DNA of 64,000 nt, taken from assembly GCA_052033915.1 (NCBI GenBank), contig JBPOJF010000015.1, positions 25,417 to 89,416 of the forward strand, in the 5' to 3' direction. Positions within the stretch are counted from its first letter, which is position 1; every line of letters starts with the position of its first letter. The notes beneath the pieces were generated by a model, which was not told the DNA's origin, ran no database searches, and saw only the letters and a program-made list of their open reading frames with translations. The position numbers and the translations under genes were made by a program. Shown here in pieces: positions 8,337-16,261 of the stretch. This stretch comes from CALMZY01 sp052033915. GTDB taxonomy: Bacteria > Verrucomicrobiota > Kiritimatiellia > CAIQIC01 > JAGNIJ01.

Positions 8337-9170
8337 ATGAAAACGTACATCAAAGCCAACCAGCCGTGGTGGCGGATCGATCTCCGGGAAATCTGGGAGT
8401 ATCGCGACCTGCTGCGGATGCTGGTCCGGCGCGACCTGACGGCGGTTTACAAGCAGACGGTTATCGGACCTTTTTGGTTTGTGATCCAACCGCTGCTGAC
8501 CACGATTGTATTCACTATCATCTTTGGGAACGTGGCTAATATTCCCACGGACGGCGTCCCGCATTTCGTGTTCTACATGAGCGGCACTATCTTTTGGAAT
8601 TATTTCGCCGGCGTGCTCAACCACGGGGCCGGGTCGCTGGTGGCGAACAGCAACGTGCTGTCCAAAGTCTATTTTCCGCGCCTGATTATTCCCCTCTCCG
8701 GGGTGTTCGTCAATTTTGCCCACCTAGCGCTCAATTTCGTCCTGTTTCTCGGATTCTGGGGTTGGTTCCTGTGGCAGGGCAGCGAAATGTCGCCGAACGG
8801 CTGGCTACTCTTCCTGCCAGCGCTGATCCTGCAATGTGGGTTGTTGGGTTTGGGCTTCGGACTGTGGGTGTCCGCATTGACCATCAAATATCGCGATCTG
8901 CGTTTCGCTCTGCCGTTTCTCACGCAGTTGTGGATGTATGCCACGCCCATTGTGTATCCGGCCTCGCTGGTGGTGAAACCATCCCTGAAACTGATTCTCT
9001 GGCTCAATCCCATGACCGCCGTGGTGGAATTCGGCCGATATGGCTTTACAGGCCAGGGCTCCGCCGATCTCGCCGGCCTGGGTCTGAGTTGGACTGTGAC
9101 CCTGCTGGTGCTGGTTTCTGGCTTATTCCTGTTCAACAAAGTCCAGCGCACATTCGTGGATACGATATGA
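8337..9170 (+). CDS. ABC-2 type polysaccharide exporter permease (Wzm/KpsM-like)
   Basis: The 277-residue inner-membrane protein has the typical N-terminal amphipathic start (LREIWEYRDLLRMLVRRDLT), the conserved KQTVIGPFWFVIQPLL segment and six hydrophobic segments in all. The Wzm signatures near the end (ATPIVYPASLV, NPMTAVVEFGRYG) are intact. With the ATPase encoded next door it forms the channel that moves a lipid-linked, cytoplasmically completed polysaccharide across the inner membrane. The length is normal for the family. The next gene starts inside its stop codon (ATGA at 9167). Confidence 0.92.
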   Translation: MKTYIKANQPWWRIDLREIWEYRDLLRMLVRRDLTAVYKQTVIGPFWFVIQPLLTTIVFTIIFGNVANIPTDGVPHFVFYMSGTIFWNYFAGVLNHGAGSLVANSNVLSKVYFPRLIIPLSGVFVNFAHLALNFVLFLGFWGWFLWQGSEMSPNGWLLFLPALILQCGLLGLGFGLWVSALTIKYRDLRFALPFLTQLWMYATPIVYPASLVVKPSLKLILWLNPMTAVVEFGRYGFTGQGSADLAGLGLSWTVTLLVLVSGLFLFNKVQRTFVDTI

Positions 9171-10510
9171 GCGAGCCCGCCATTTCCATTCGCAACCTGT
9201 CCAAGTGTTATCAGCTCGGGACCATCGGTCGCCACACGCTGGTGGACGAGGCGCAATACTGGTGGCACAAGATTCGGGGCCGCGATCCACGCCTTTTCAT
9301 GACCAAGATCGGCCTCTTGGCCACCGAAAAACGGAAAGCGGATGCCGAGCGGGAGGGCAATCCGGAATTCTGGGCGCTGAAGGATGTTTCGTTCGACGTT
9401 CAGCCGGGCGAGGTGCTCGGTGTTATCGGGCGAAACGGCGCGGGCAAGTCCACGCTCTTGAAACTACTTACGCGTGTCACGGAGCCCACGGCCGGCGAAG
9501 TCGTCATTAATGGCCGGGTAGCCTCGCTGCTGGAAGTCGGAACCGGTTTCCACCCCGAGTTGACCGGGCGCGAGAACGTCTACATGAACGGCACCATTCT
9601 CGGGATGAAGAAGCGGGAGATTGACGCGAAGTTAGACGAGATTGTGGCATTTTCGGAACTGGAGAAGTTCATCGACACGCCGGTGAAACGCTATTCAAGC
9701 GGCATGTACGTGCGGCTGGCGTTCGCGGTGGCGGCGCATCTGGAGCCGGAGATCCTTCTGGTGGACGAGGTGCTGGCAGTGGGCGACGCGGCGTTCCAAA
9801 AAAAGTGCCTCGGGAAAATGGGTGATGTGGCAAAGCAGGGGAGGACCATCCTGTTTGTGAGCCACAACATGGCCTCGCTGCTGGGCCTGTGTACGAGGGG
9901 GGTCTTGCTGAAGGACGGGGCCTTGGCCATACAGGGGGACATCGAGGATGTGATTTCCCACTATTTGGGGGGGCAAGGTACTCTAGGGGCCGTCCGGCGA
10001 CCGGATGATGCGTCCAAGGATTGGCATGTACGAAGCGTGGTGCTGGGCAAGGACGGACAGACGCTCTTCCGAAGTTCCTCGACCATGGAGATCCGCATCG
10101 GCTGCTCCGTCCACCGGCCGGTCCGGGGCGCCCAGCTGGCATTCGAATTTCGCAACCAGTACGACGAGTGCATCTTCTCGACGACGAACCAGGATGCGAC
10201 GGGCTCTAAGGACGAAATGCTTCCAGCGGGGGATTATGAATGGATCTGCCGGATTCCGCTCAGTATCTATCGCGCTGGCCGCTATTCCCTCGCGGTGACT
10301 TCATCCGTGCCCGGCATCCGGATGCTGGATGTTTTCGAACCGAATGTATTCTTTGACATCCAGGACGATGCGAGCCCCATCCACAAATTGGGGCAGAACC
10401 GGCGAGGCGTCATTCTGCCGATCGTCACATGGACGGTCCGCTCCATTTCCGATTTCCAGGTTCTTGATCACCAGAACCGTGCTGAAACCCAGGAAAATTC
10501 ATCATGCTGA
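9167..10510 (+). CDS. ABC transporter ATPase with carbohydrate-binding C-terminus (Wzt)
   Basis: This 447-residue protein starts at the ATG overlapping the permease stop. The nucleotide-binding domain has Walker A at residues 88-96 (GRNGAGKST), the Wzt-type signature YSSGMYVRLAFAVA, Walker B in EILLVDEVLAVGD and the switch histidine in FVSHNM. Residues from about 290 to 440 form a separate beta-rich domain, as in Wzt proteins that recognise the terminal modification of the O-chain before export (Wzt-C). This suggests that chain ends are capped, which fits the methyltransferase genes immediately downstream. A run of seven G lies at 9967-9973, close to the domain junction. Confidence 0.92.
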   Translation: MSEPAISIRNLSKCYQLGTIGRHTLVDEAQYWWHKIRGRDPRLFMTKIGLLATEKRKADAEREGNPEFWALKDVSFDVQPGEVLGVIGRNGAGKSTLLKLLTRVTEPTAGEVVINGRVASLLEVGTGFHPELTGRENVYMNGTILGMKKREIDAKLDEIVAFSELEKFIDTPVKRYSSGMYVRLAFAVAAHLEPEILLVDEVLAVGDAAFQKKCLGKMGDVAKQGRTILFVSHNMASLLGLCTRGVLLKDGALAIQGDIEDVISHYLGGQGTLGAVRRPDDASKDWHVRSVVLGKDGQTLFRSSSTMEIRIGCSVHRPVRGAQLAFEFRNQYDECIFSTTNQDATGSKDEMLPAGDYEWICRIPLSIYRAGRYSLAVTSSVPGIRMLDVFEPNVFFDIQDDASPIHKLGQNRRGVILPIVTWTVRSISDFQVLDHQNRAETQENSSC

Positions 10511-11208
10511 AACCGCTGCTATCTGTGCTGGGCCTGCGATACCCAGATATGTCCCCTCCTCCCTCAAAGCCGAATCCAAAGGATTACTCCACAATCGTGG
10601 GCAAGGGGTCGGTTGTTCCTTGCCAGATCGAGGCGTATTTCCTGGCCCTCAACGCCTATGTCGATGAGGGTGCGCAGGTTCTGGATGTCGGATTCGGGTT
10701 GGGCTACGGACTCAATATCCTGGCCATCAAAGCCCGGCAGGTTTCTGGAGTGGACGTCGATCCGAAAGTCCTCGCCTATTGCAACGACACGGTGCGTGGC
10801 CGAAATCCACGCCTTGACCGTTTGGAACTGTACAATGGCCTAGAGTTGCCCTTTGCCGATGGGGAGTTCGATCTCCTCACATGCGTAGATGTTTTGGAGC
10901 ATGTCGAAGATTATCATGCATTACTGGATGAAATGCTTCGGGTCAGCCGAAAAGGGGTTTTTATCAGTACGCCCAATCGTAGGCCCGAGTACACCAATCC
11001 CGATGGGGCACCCAAGAACTATTGGCATCTCCGAGAATGGACTTATGAGGAGTTGAATTCCATTCTGACTCAGCATGGAGAAGTGGAATGGCATTTTCTG
11101 GATGGGCCTTATGACGGGCCTTTCCGCATTGAAAAAGCCGTTGGTTCCGAAACCTTGACTTTGACTCCATTTTTATTCAAGGCACCGTCTAAGGTCGTGC
11201 AGAAATGA
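10504..11208 (+). CDS. Class I SAM-dependent methyltransferase
   Basis: The 234-residue protein overlaps the Wzt gene end by seven bases. Motif I is VLDVGFGLGYG at about residue 60, followed by the acidic GVDVDP and by CVDVLEHVEDY, a Methyltransf_11/23 pattern. The order Wzm-Wzt-methyltransferase resembles O-antigen systems in which methylation ends chain growth and marks the chain for Wzt; that role here is inference. Base composition is visibly more AT-rich from here to about 14.3 kb than in the flanking genes, suggesting separate acquisition. Confidence 0.82.
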   Translation: MLKPLLSVLGLRYPDMSPPPSKPNPKDYSTIVGKGSVVPCQIEAYFLALNAYVDEGAQVLDVGFGLGYGLNILAIKARQVSGVDVDPKVLAYCNDTVRGRNPRLDRLELYNGLELPFADGEFDLLTCVDVLEHVEDYHALLDEMLRVSRKGVFISTPNRRPEYTNPDGAPKNYWHLREWTYEELNSILTQHGEVEWHFLDGPYDGPFRIEKAVGSETLTLTPFLFKAPSKVVQK

Positions 11209-12077
11209 ATGAAGCCAAAAAAAGTATAGAGTTCTCATGGAAACCGCATGAGTTTGATGCACTTCTTCGTTCTTGCCTTTTGGATGATGGCGTACAGTTA
11301 TCAATGCTGTACCTGTCTGATCGGGACATGCGGGTGCTGGAAGCCGGCTGTGGCCTTGGCCGTGTTGTAAAATATCTTTATGACTTGAATTACCATTATG
11401 TAGAAGGCATTGAGCTGAGCCAGGCGGCTGTGGACTGGGTCAACAGGCATTACCCGGAACTCCAAATCATCCAGGGTGATCTTCTCAGAATGCCCTATGA
11501 AGATGGGCGCTTTGATGTGGTACTGTCTTACGGGGTGGTGGAACACTTTAGGGAGGGATTGGATGCTCCCCTCCGATCATTGTGGCGAGTGCTAAAGGAG
11601 GGCGGCCTTGCTGTCGTTACTGTGCCGTCATGCAACACGTTGCGGCGCATGGGAATATTTTGGAGAAAGTTGTGTCGACAGGTGGATCCGAGGTGTAACG
11701 CGGTGATTCGATGGATATGTAAAAGAGCGCCGCTGCTTCCGAATCCCGAAGAACAAGGGCCATACCATGTGTATTTGAATGGGGGTAGATTTTTTGAGTA
11801 TCGCCTTCGGCCAAATGAATTTGAACAGTGTTGCCGCAAGGCGGGGTTTAAAATTTTACGAAGTGTTCCGATTTCCCATATCGATGGCTTGTACCACTCG
11901 TTCGGCAGAAAGCTGATTCGTTTTGAAAACTGGACATTTTATCTGACGCGGACAGCCCGGATATTGAATGCCGCCTTTAAAAGAATTCCCTTTTTCCATA
12001 ATCACATGCACGCATGTGTCTTGGTCAAGCCGCCGGCGGCGGACTCCTCGCAACCCATGCGAGTTTCCTCATGCTGA
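11205..12077 (+). CDS. Class I SAM-dependent methyltransferase
   Basis: The 290-residue protein starts at an ATG overlapping the previous stop. Motif I is VLEAGCGLGRV near residue 45, followed by VEGIELS and SYGVVEHFREG. The C-terminal 130 residues include basic helices and a hydrophobic patch (FENWTFYLTRTARILNAAF) that could contact the membrane. The gene is AT-rich compared with the locus. It probably methylates a sugar or lipid-linked glycan; the substrate is unknown. Confidence 0.82.
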   Translation: MNEAKKSIEFSWKPHEFDALLRSCLLDDGVQLSMLYLSDRDMRVLEAGCGLGRVVKYLYDLNYHYVEGIELSQAAVDWVNRHYPELQIIQGDLLRMPYEDGRFDVVLSYGVVEHFREGLDAPLRSLWRVLKEGGLAVVTVPSCNTLRRMGIFWRKLCRQVDPRCNAVIRWICKRAPLLPNPEEQGPYHVYLNGGRFFEYRLRPNEFEQCCRKAGFKILRSVPISHIDGLYHSFGRKLIRFENWTFYLTRTARILNAAFKRIPFFHNHMHACVLVKPPAADSSQPMRVSSC

Positions 12078-13273
12078 AGCGCTTTGCATCCTATTTGCTG
12101 CCCCGGGCATCGAAGGTTGCGAACGGCTCGAAACCATATCCCGTCCATTTGCCGGCCCGAGGATCTCCAATCCGCGGAACCGCCCTGCTCAGCTATATCT
12201 CCAATTCGGTCATTTGGCCGGATGACCATCCGCAGCTAAAAACCCACAGTAATTATTGGGAGTGTCGCGAAATCGCCCGTCTATTAAGTGCACGAGGATA
12301 CGCTGTGGATGCAATCGACTGGAGCGACTCTGTCTTTCTGCCTGATCGGCCGTACGATTTGATCTTGGATATTGACGCTAATTTGCAGCGGCTTGCGCCG
12401 TTGTTGCCCGGAAGTACGGTACGGATCCTCCACCTCACGGGGAGTTACGGGCCCTTTCAGCATCAGGCGGAGTTGGGGCGGGTGGCTGATTTTGAGAAGC
12501 GAACCGGAAAGCTTTACAGCCCTAAGCGGCTGGTCCGTTGGCTTGAACTGGCGGAGCGGTCTTTGGATCTGGCTCATGCCTGTTCCCTTCTGGGAAACGA
12601 GTTCACGCTGAAAACTTATCCGGAAAAATATCGAAATAAAATTACGCTGATTCCTGTAAGTGGGTCGCTCTTGTCGTGCGTTCGGACGGCTTCCGAGTTG
12701 TATCCGGAGAGGCGGGAGTTTATGTGGTATTTTGGCAGCGGTGCGGTTCACAAGGGGTTGGACTTGGTGCTGGATGTTTTCCGCGTTCATCCTGAATGGA
12801 CACTGCATGTCGTGGGCAACGCCCCGCACGAGCGGGATTTTGCAGTTGCCTACGGGAGCCATTTGTCTCAACCGAATGTCCGGGTCCACGGATATTTGGC
12901 GCCGGGCGATGCGGATTTTGCGGAGAAAATCCGGAATGTCTTTTGTTTCATTGCGCCGTCCTGCAGCGAGGGGACCAGCCCGGCGGTCGTCACATGCCTC
13001 CAAATGGGCCTTTACCCAATCATAAGCCGACAAACCGGTATGGATCTTCCGCCGGGCTGTGGCATGTATCTGGAAGAATTGAATGCCGCATCCATTGAGA
13101 AGGCGATTTACGACTTGTTGGGCTTGGGCAAGGAGGAGGTTGTCCGGCAGATTTCGGCCTGCCGACAAATGGCATTGAAGGCCTACGGCCGTTCGGCGTT
13201 CAGCGCGGCGTTTACGGAATTTCTCCGGAAAGTTCTCGGGACAAACCAATCGCGGGATGGGCATTCGATATGA
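12071..13273 (+). CDS. GT4-like glycosyltransferase (second Glu of the EX7E motif missing)
   Basis: The 400-residue protein starts at the ATG at 12071, seven bases inside the preceding gene. The C-terminal half has the GT4 layout: FGSGAVHKGLDLVLDVF near residue 220, LHVVGNAP, and the nucleotide-binding stretch CSEGTSPAVVTCLQMG. In that stretch E300 is present but the partner glutamate eight positions on is T308. Since many GT4 enzymes keep both, the enzyme may use a variant mechanism or be weakly active. It is cytoplasmic and probably adds a sugar during chain assembly. It overlaps the next gene by four bases. Confidence 0.78.
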   Translation: MLKRFASYLLPRASKVANGSKPYPVHLPARGSPIRGTALLSYISNSVIWPDDHPQLKTHSNYWECREIARLLSARGYAVDAIDWSDSVFLPDRPYDLILDIDANLQRLAPLLPGSTVRILHLTGSYGPFQHQAELGRVADFEKRTGKLYSPKRLVRWLELAERSLDLAHACSLLGNEFTLKTYPEKYRNKITLIPVSGSLLSCVRTASELYPERREFMWYFGSGAVHKGLDLVLDVFRVHPEWTLHVVGNAPHERDFAVAYGSHLSQPNVRVHGYLAPGDADFAEKIRNVFCFIAPSCSEGTSPAVVTCLQMGLYPIISRQTGMDLPPGCGMYLEELNAASIEKAIYDLLGLGKEEVVRQISACRQMALKAYGRSAFSAAFTEFLRKVLGTNQSRDGHSI

Positions 13274-14316
13274 TACGCGCCTGCATCGACGGATATATTT
13301 TCGGCATGGCTCCCGGTGGCGGGATCGCTCGGTATTGGACAGAGGTCATCCGCGCGTCTGCAGAGCTCGAATTACCTATTCAGTTTGACGTGGTCGTTGC
13401 CCCTGGTATACGAAGATTGAAGGGCATTTCGTTTCGGATGCATAGGAGCTTTTTCGCGTATTGGGCAGCATTCAGGGCGGATATTTTTCATAGCACCTAT
13501 TATACCCGATGGCCTCGGATTCGATGTTCCGAGGTGACCACTGTATACGATTTTGTCGATGCGTCATTCCCTTTGTTGCATCCCAATCGCGAAGGCTTTG
13601 TGGAACGACAATTTGCTTCCCTCCGCCAGGCCGCAGTGGTGATTGCTATTTCAAAGTCCACACGCGATTTGGCGGTGAAACTGGCGGGAATCGATCCGGC
13701 GCGGGTTTTTGTGGCCTATCCGGCAGTAGCGGAGTCATTTGCTCAGCCTGTTCCCTCGGTGGATGAAATTCGTAGGTTCTGCGCGGAACACACCGGTGGC
13801 GCGCCCTATCTGGTTCATGTGGGTAATCGAAAGAACTACAAGAATTTTAGGATGATTTTGAAAGCATATTGTCGGGCGGTGCCGGGTACAGACCGGCATC
13901 TGTTGGTGTTGGGGGGGCAACAGTCCTTTGGCGAGGAAGAGGTGGATTGGATTTTCTCCGCGCATTTGCAGGATCGTATTCACTTTTTACCACAGGTGGA
14001 CGATGCAACTTTACGACTGGCTTATGCGGGTGCGGATGCGTTGGTGCACGCCTCGCGGATGGAAGGGTTTGGCATTCCGGTGATTGAGGCCCTGGCCTGC
14101 GGGACGGGTCTGATACTGTCCGACATCCCGGTCTATCGCGAAATTGCGGAAGGTTACGCCTCTTTTGTTGAAGTGGACAATTTAGAAGCATGGGTTCGAG
14201 CGCTGCAAGCGCCGGTGGCAGTCCAGCCGGCATGGCGAGAAGAAGTGTTGCGGCGGTATACTTGGGACGAGGCAGCGCGGATACATGTCCAGGCATATGA
14301 AAGTGCGCTTTTGTGA
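13270..14316 (+). CDS. GT4 family glycosyltransferase (mannosyltransferase-like)
   Basis: The 348-residue protein has the glycine-rich N-terminal loop GMAPGGGIARYWTEV near residue 12, a YNYK-type motif (VGNRKNYKNFRMILKAY) near residue 180, and the full EX7E motif EGFGIPVIEALACG with E265 and E273. This pattern resembles the mannosyltransferases of GT4. Starts and stops overlap both neighbours by four bases, so it is part of one translation unit with them. The nucleotide-sugar donor cannot be read from sequence. Confidence 0.88.
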   Translation: MIRACIDGYIFGMAPGGGIARYWTEVIRASAELELPIQFDVVVAPGIRRLKGISFRMHRSFFAYWAAFRADIFHSTYYTRWPRIRCSEVTTVYDFVDASFPLLHPNREGFVERQFASLRQAAVVIAISKSTRDLAVKLAGIDPARVFVAYPAVAESFAQPVPSVDEIRRFCAEHTGGAPYLVHVGNRKNYKNFRMILKAYCRAVPGTDRHLLVLGGQQSFGEEEVDWIFSAHLQDRIHFLPQVDDATLRLAYAGADALVHASRMEGFGIPVIEALACGTGLILSDIPVYREIAEGYASFVEVDNLEAWVRALQAPVAVQPAWREEVLRRYTWDEAARIHVQAYESALL

Positions 14317-15182
14317 AGGAATCCGCTTCGTTCAAGCTTAGCATCATCACGGTCAACCTGAATCAGGCGGACGGTCTAGCCCGGACACTGGACAGCGTGC
14401 GGGAGCAGACGTTTCGCGATTTTGAGCATATTGTGGTGGATGGAGGCAGCACGGATGGCAGTTTGGAAGTCATCAAGGCCAGGACGGACGGCTTGGCCTT
14501 CTGGGTGTCGGAGCCGGATGCCGGCATCTATGCGGCCATGAACAAGGGGCTGCGCCGGGCGCAAGGCGAGTATGTATATTTCCTCAACAGCGGCGACCGG
14601 CTGTTTGCCTCTGGCACGCTGGCGCAGATTTTCGCTGAGGATGAATATTGCGAAGATCTGTTGTATGGCGATGTCGTGCGTCCTAACGAGTGCGGCGAGC
14701 TTTGGGAGTGTCGCCATCCCGAAATTCTGACGCCGGCGGCGTTCTTTGGTTTTGGCGTCTGCCAGCAGGCCATTTTCTACCGGCACGCGCTTTTCGGCGC
14801 GCTGGGGGAGTTCGATGAAAGTCTCCGCATCGCCGGCGACTGGGAGTTCAACCTCCGGGTGCTGCTGGCGCGGCGAACGGCTCGGCGCCTGCCGTTCCCG
14901 GTGGTGCGCTACCAGGGAGGGGGGGTCAGTGCGACGCGCACCGAACAGGCCGCCCGCGAAAAGGAAGCTATCCTCCGGAGGCATCTGCCCGCCGCCGTAT
15001 ATCAGGACTATGAGCGGCTGCTTTTCCTGGAAGGGGAACACGTTCGGTTGAAGAAATACGAGGATTGGGCAACCCAGATACGGGATCGGAATCCGCTGCT
15101 GAACTACGCCATGGCGACCAAATGGTTTTGGGAGAGGCTTCGGCGGGGGGCCGTGCGTCGCGGGGGGGGAGGGGACGCATGA
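14313..15182 (+). CDS. GT2 family glycosyltransferase
   Basis: The 289-residue protein starts at a GTG within the previous stop. The GT-A fold shows LSIITVNLNQADGLARTLDS at the N-terminus, VVDGGSTDGS near residue 43 and the donor-site region YVYFLNSGDRL near residue 90, where the usual DXD is replaced by SGD. This variant is common in the WcaA/colanic-type GT2 branch. The last 60 residues are helical and basic. Two runs of G (seven at 14929-14935, eight at 15162-15169) lie in the gene. Confidence 0.87.
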   Translation: MKESASFKLSIITVNLNQADGLARTLDSVREQTFRDFEHIVVDGGSTDGSLEVIKARTDGLAFWVSEPDAGIYAAMNKGLRRAQGEYVYFLNSGDRLFASGTLAQIFAEDEYCEDLLYGDVVRPNECGELWECRHPEILTPAAFFGFGVCQQAIFYRHALFGALGEFDESLRIAGDWEFNLRVLLARRTARRLPFPVVRYQGGGVSATRTEQAAREKEAILRRHLPAAVYQDYERLLFLEGEHVRLKKYEDWATQIRDRNPLLNYAMATKWFWERLRRGAVRRGGGGDA

Positions 15183-16261
15183 AGATTCTCATCGCGTTCA
15201 ACCGGGATTTAAATCCGTACGTGGAGGTTTTGGCTGCAGGCCTCGCAGCCGCCGGATGTCCCGTGGACATGGGCACGGAGCAGTTCTGGAGTGAAAATCT
15301 ATTCGGTCACGACGTCGTGCATATCCAGTGGCCGGAGACGCTGTTCGACTGGCGCGTCCCGAGCGTGATCGAAATGGAGTTCCTGCGCCGGCGGCTGAAG
15401 GAGATCCATGCGCGGGCGACGATCGTTTACACGCGCCACAACGAGGTGTCGCACCATGTCCGCGCGGACAATGCGGCGGTCCTGAAGGATCTGTATTCGT
15501 TGGTCGAATCGGCATGCGACGTGATGGTGCATCTGGGCGAGGCCAGCCGGAGGGATTGCGCGGCGCGCCCGGGGCTTGCCGGCAAGCGGCATGTCGTGAT
15601 TCCCATTCCGGTCTACGACGAACTCTACGCGCCCCATCTGGGGATGACGCGTGAGGAGGCGCGGGGGCGGTTAGGGTTGCCGCAAGGACGCAAGATTGTG
15701 CTGGCCTTCGGGAACTTCCGCCATGAGGCGGAGCGGCGGTTGGTGGCGGACGCGGTTGCGGGATTGCAGGGCCACCGGGTCTGTCTGGTCGCGCCTAAGT
15801 GGCACAAGGCGCGGGATTACTCTTTCTCCCCCGTCCATCCGATGCTGGCGTTGCGTTCGGCGCGCAAGGCCGCATGGGCCTGGCGGCGCGGATGGAGGTT
15901 GGACGCGAAGAAAATCATGTCCGACGAAGACGTGGCCCGGTACTTCGCGGCGATGGACGTCGTGTTCATCCCGCGAGTGGACGAATTGAATTCGGGCAAC
16001 GTGCCGATGGGATTCCTGTTTGGGAAGGTGGTGGTGGGGCCGGATGTCGGGAACATCGGGGAGTGGCTGCGCGCGACGGGCAATCCGGTGTTCGACGCCG
16101 CCGATCCAGAGTCGGCGCGGTCGGCGCTGGTTGAGGCGCTGCGGCTGGCAGAGGGGGATCAAGGGGGGAAGAACCGCGTCTTCGCCGGGGCGAACTGGAC
16201 GACGCGGAAGATCGGCGGAGAACTGGCCCAGTTGTATCGGAGCCTTCATGCGGAGCGGTGA
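15179..16261 (+). CDS. GT4-like glycosyltransferase, divergent
   Basis: The 360-residue protein starts at the ATG at 15179, overlapping the preceding stop by four bases. The N-terminal half has MKILIAFNRDLNPYVEVLA and the VHIQWPETLF stretch found in several GT-B glycosyltransferases. The C-terminal half has KIVLAFGNFRHEAERR and a weak donor site, NSGNVPMGFLFGKVVVGPDVGNIGE, with no EX7E pair. It is probably a retaining GT-B enzyme from an uncharacterised branch. It sits between two other glycosyltransferases in the same operon. Confidence 0.7.
   Translation: MKILIAFNRDLNPYVEVLAAGLAAAGCPVDMGTEQFWSENLFGHDVVHIQWPETLFDWRVPSVIEMEFLRRRLKEIHARATIVYTRHNEVSHHVRADNAAVLKDLYSLVESACDVMVHLGEASRRDCAARPGLAGKRHVVIPIPVYDELYAPHLGMTREEARGRLGLPQGRKIVLAFGNFRHEAERRLVADAVAGLQGHRVCLVAPKWHKARDYSFSPVHPMLALRSARKAAWAWRRGWRLDAKKIMSDEDVARYFAAMDVVFIPRVDELNSGNVPMGFLFGKVVVGPDVGNIGEWLRATGNPVFDAADPESARSALVEALRLAEGDQGGKNRVFAGANWTTRKIGGELAQLYRSLHAER

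Noticed and set aside
13911..15169. Runs of seven or eight G at 13911, 14929 and 15162 as phase-variable tracts
   Set aside because: Runs of this length are expected by chance at this base composition and occur elsewhere too (for example 59708 in the intact mutase); only the two G10 tracts are kept.
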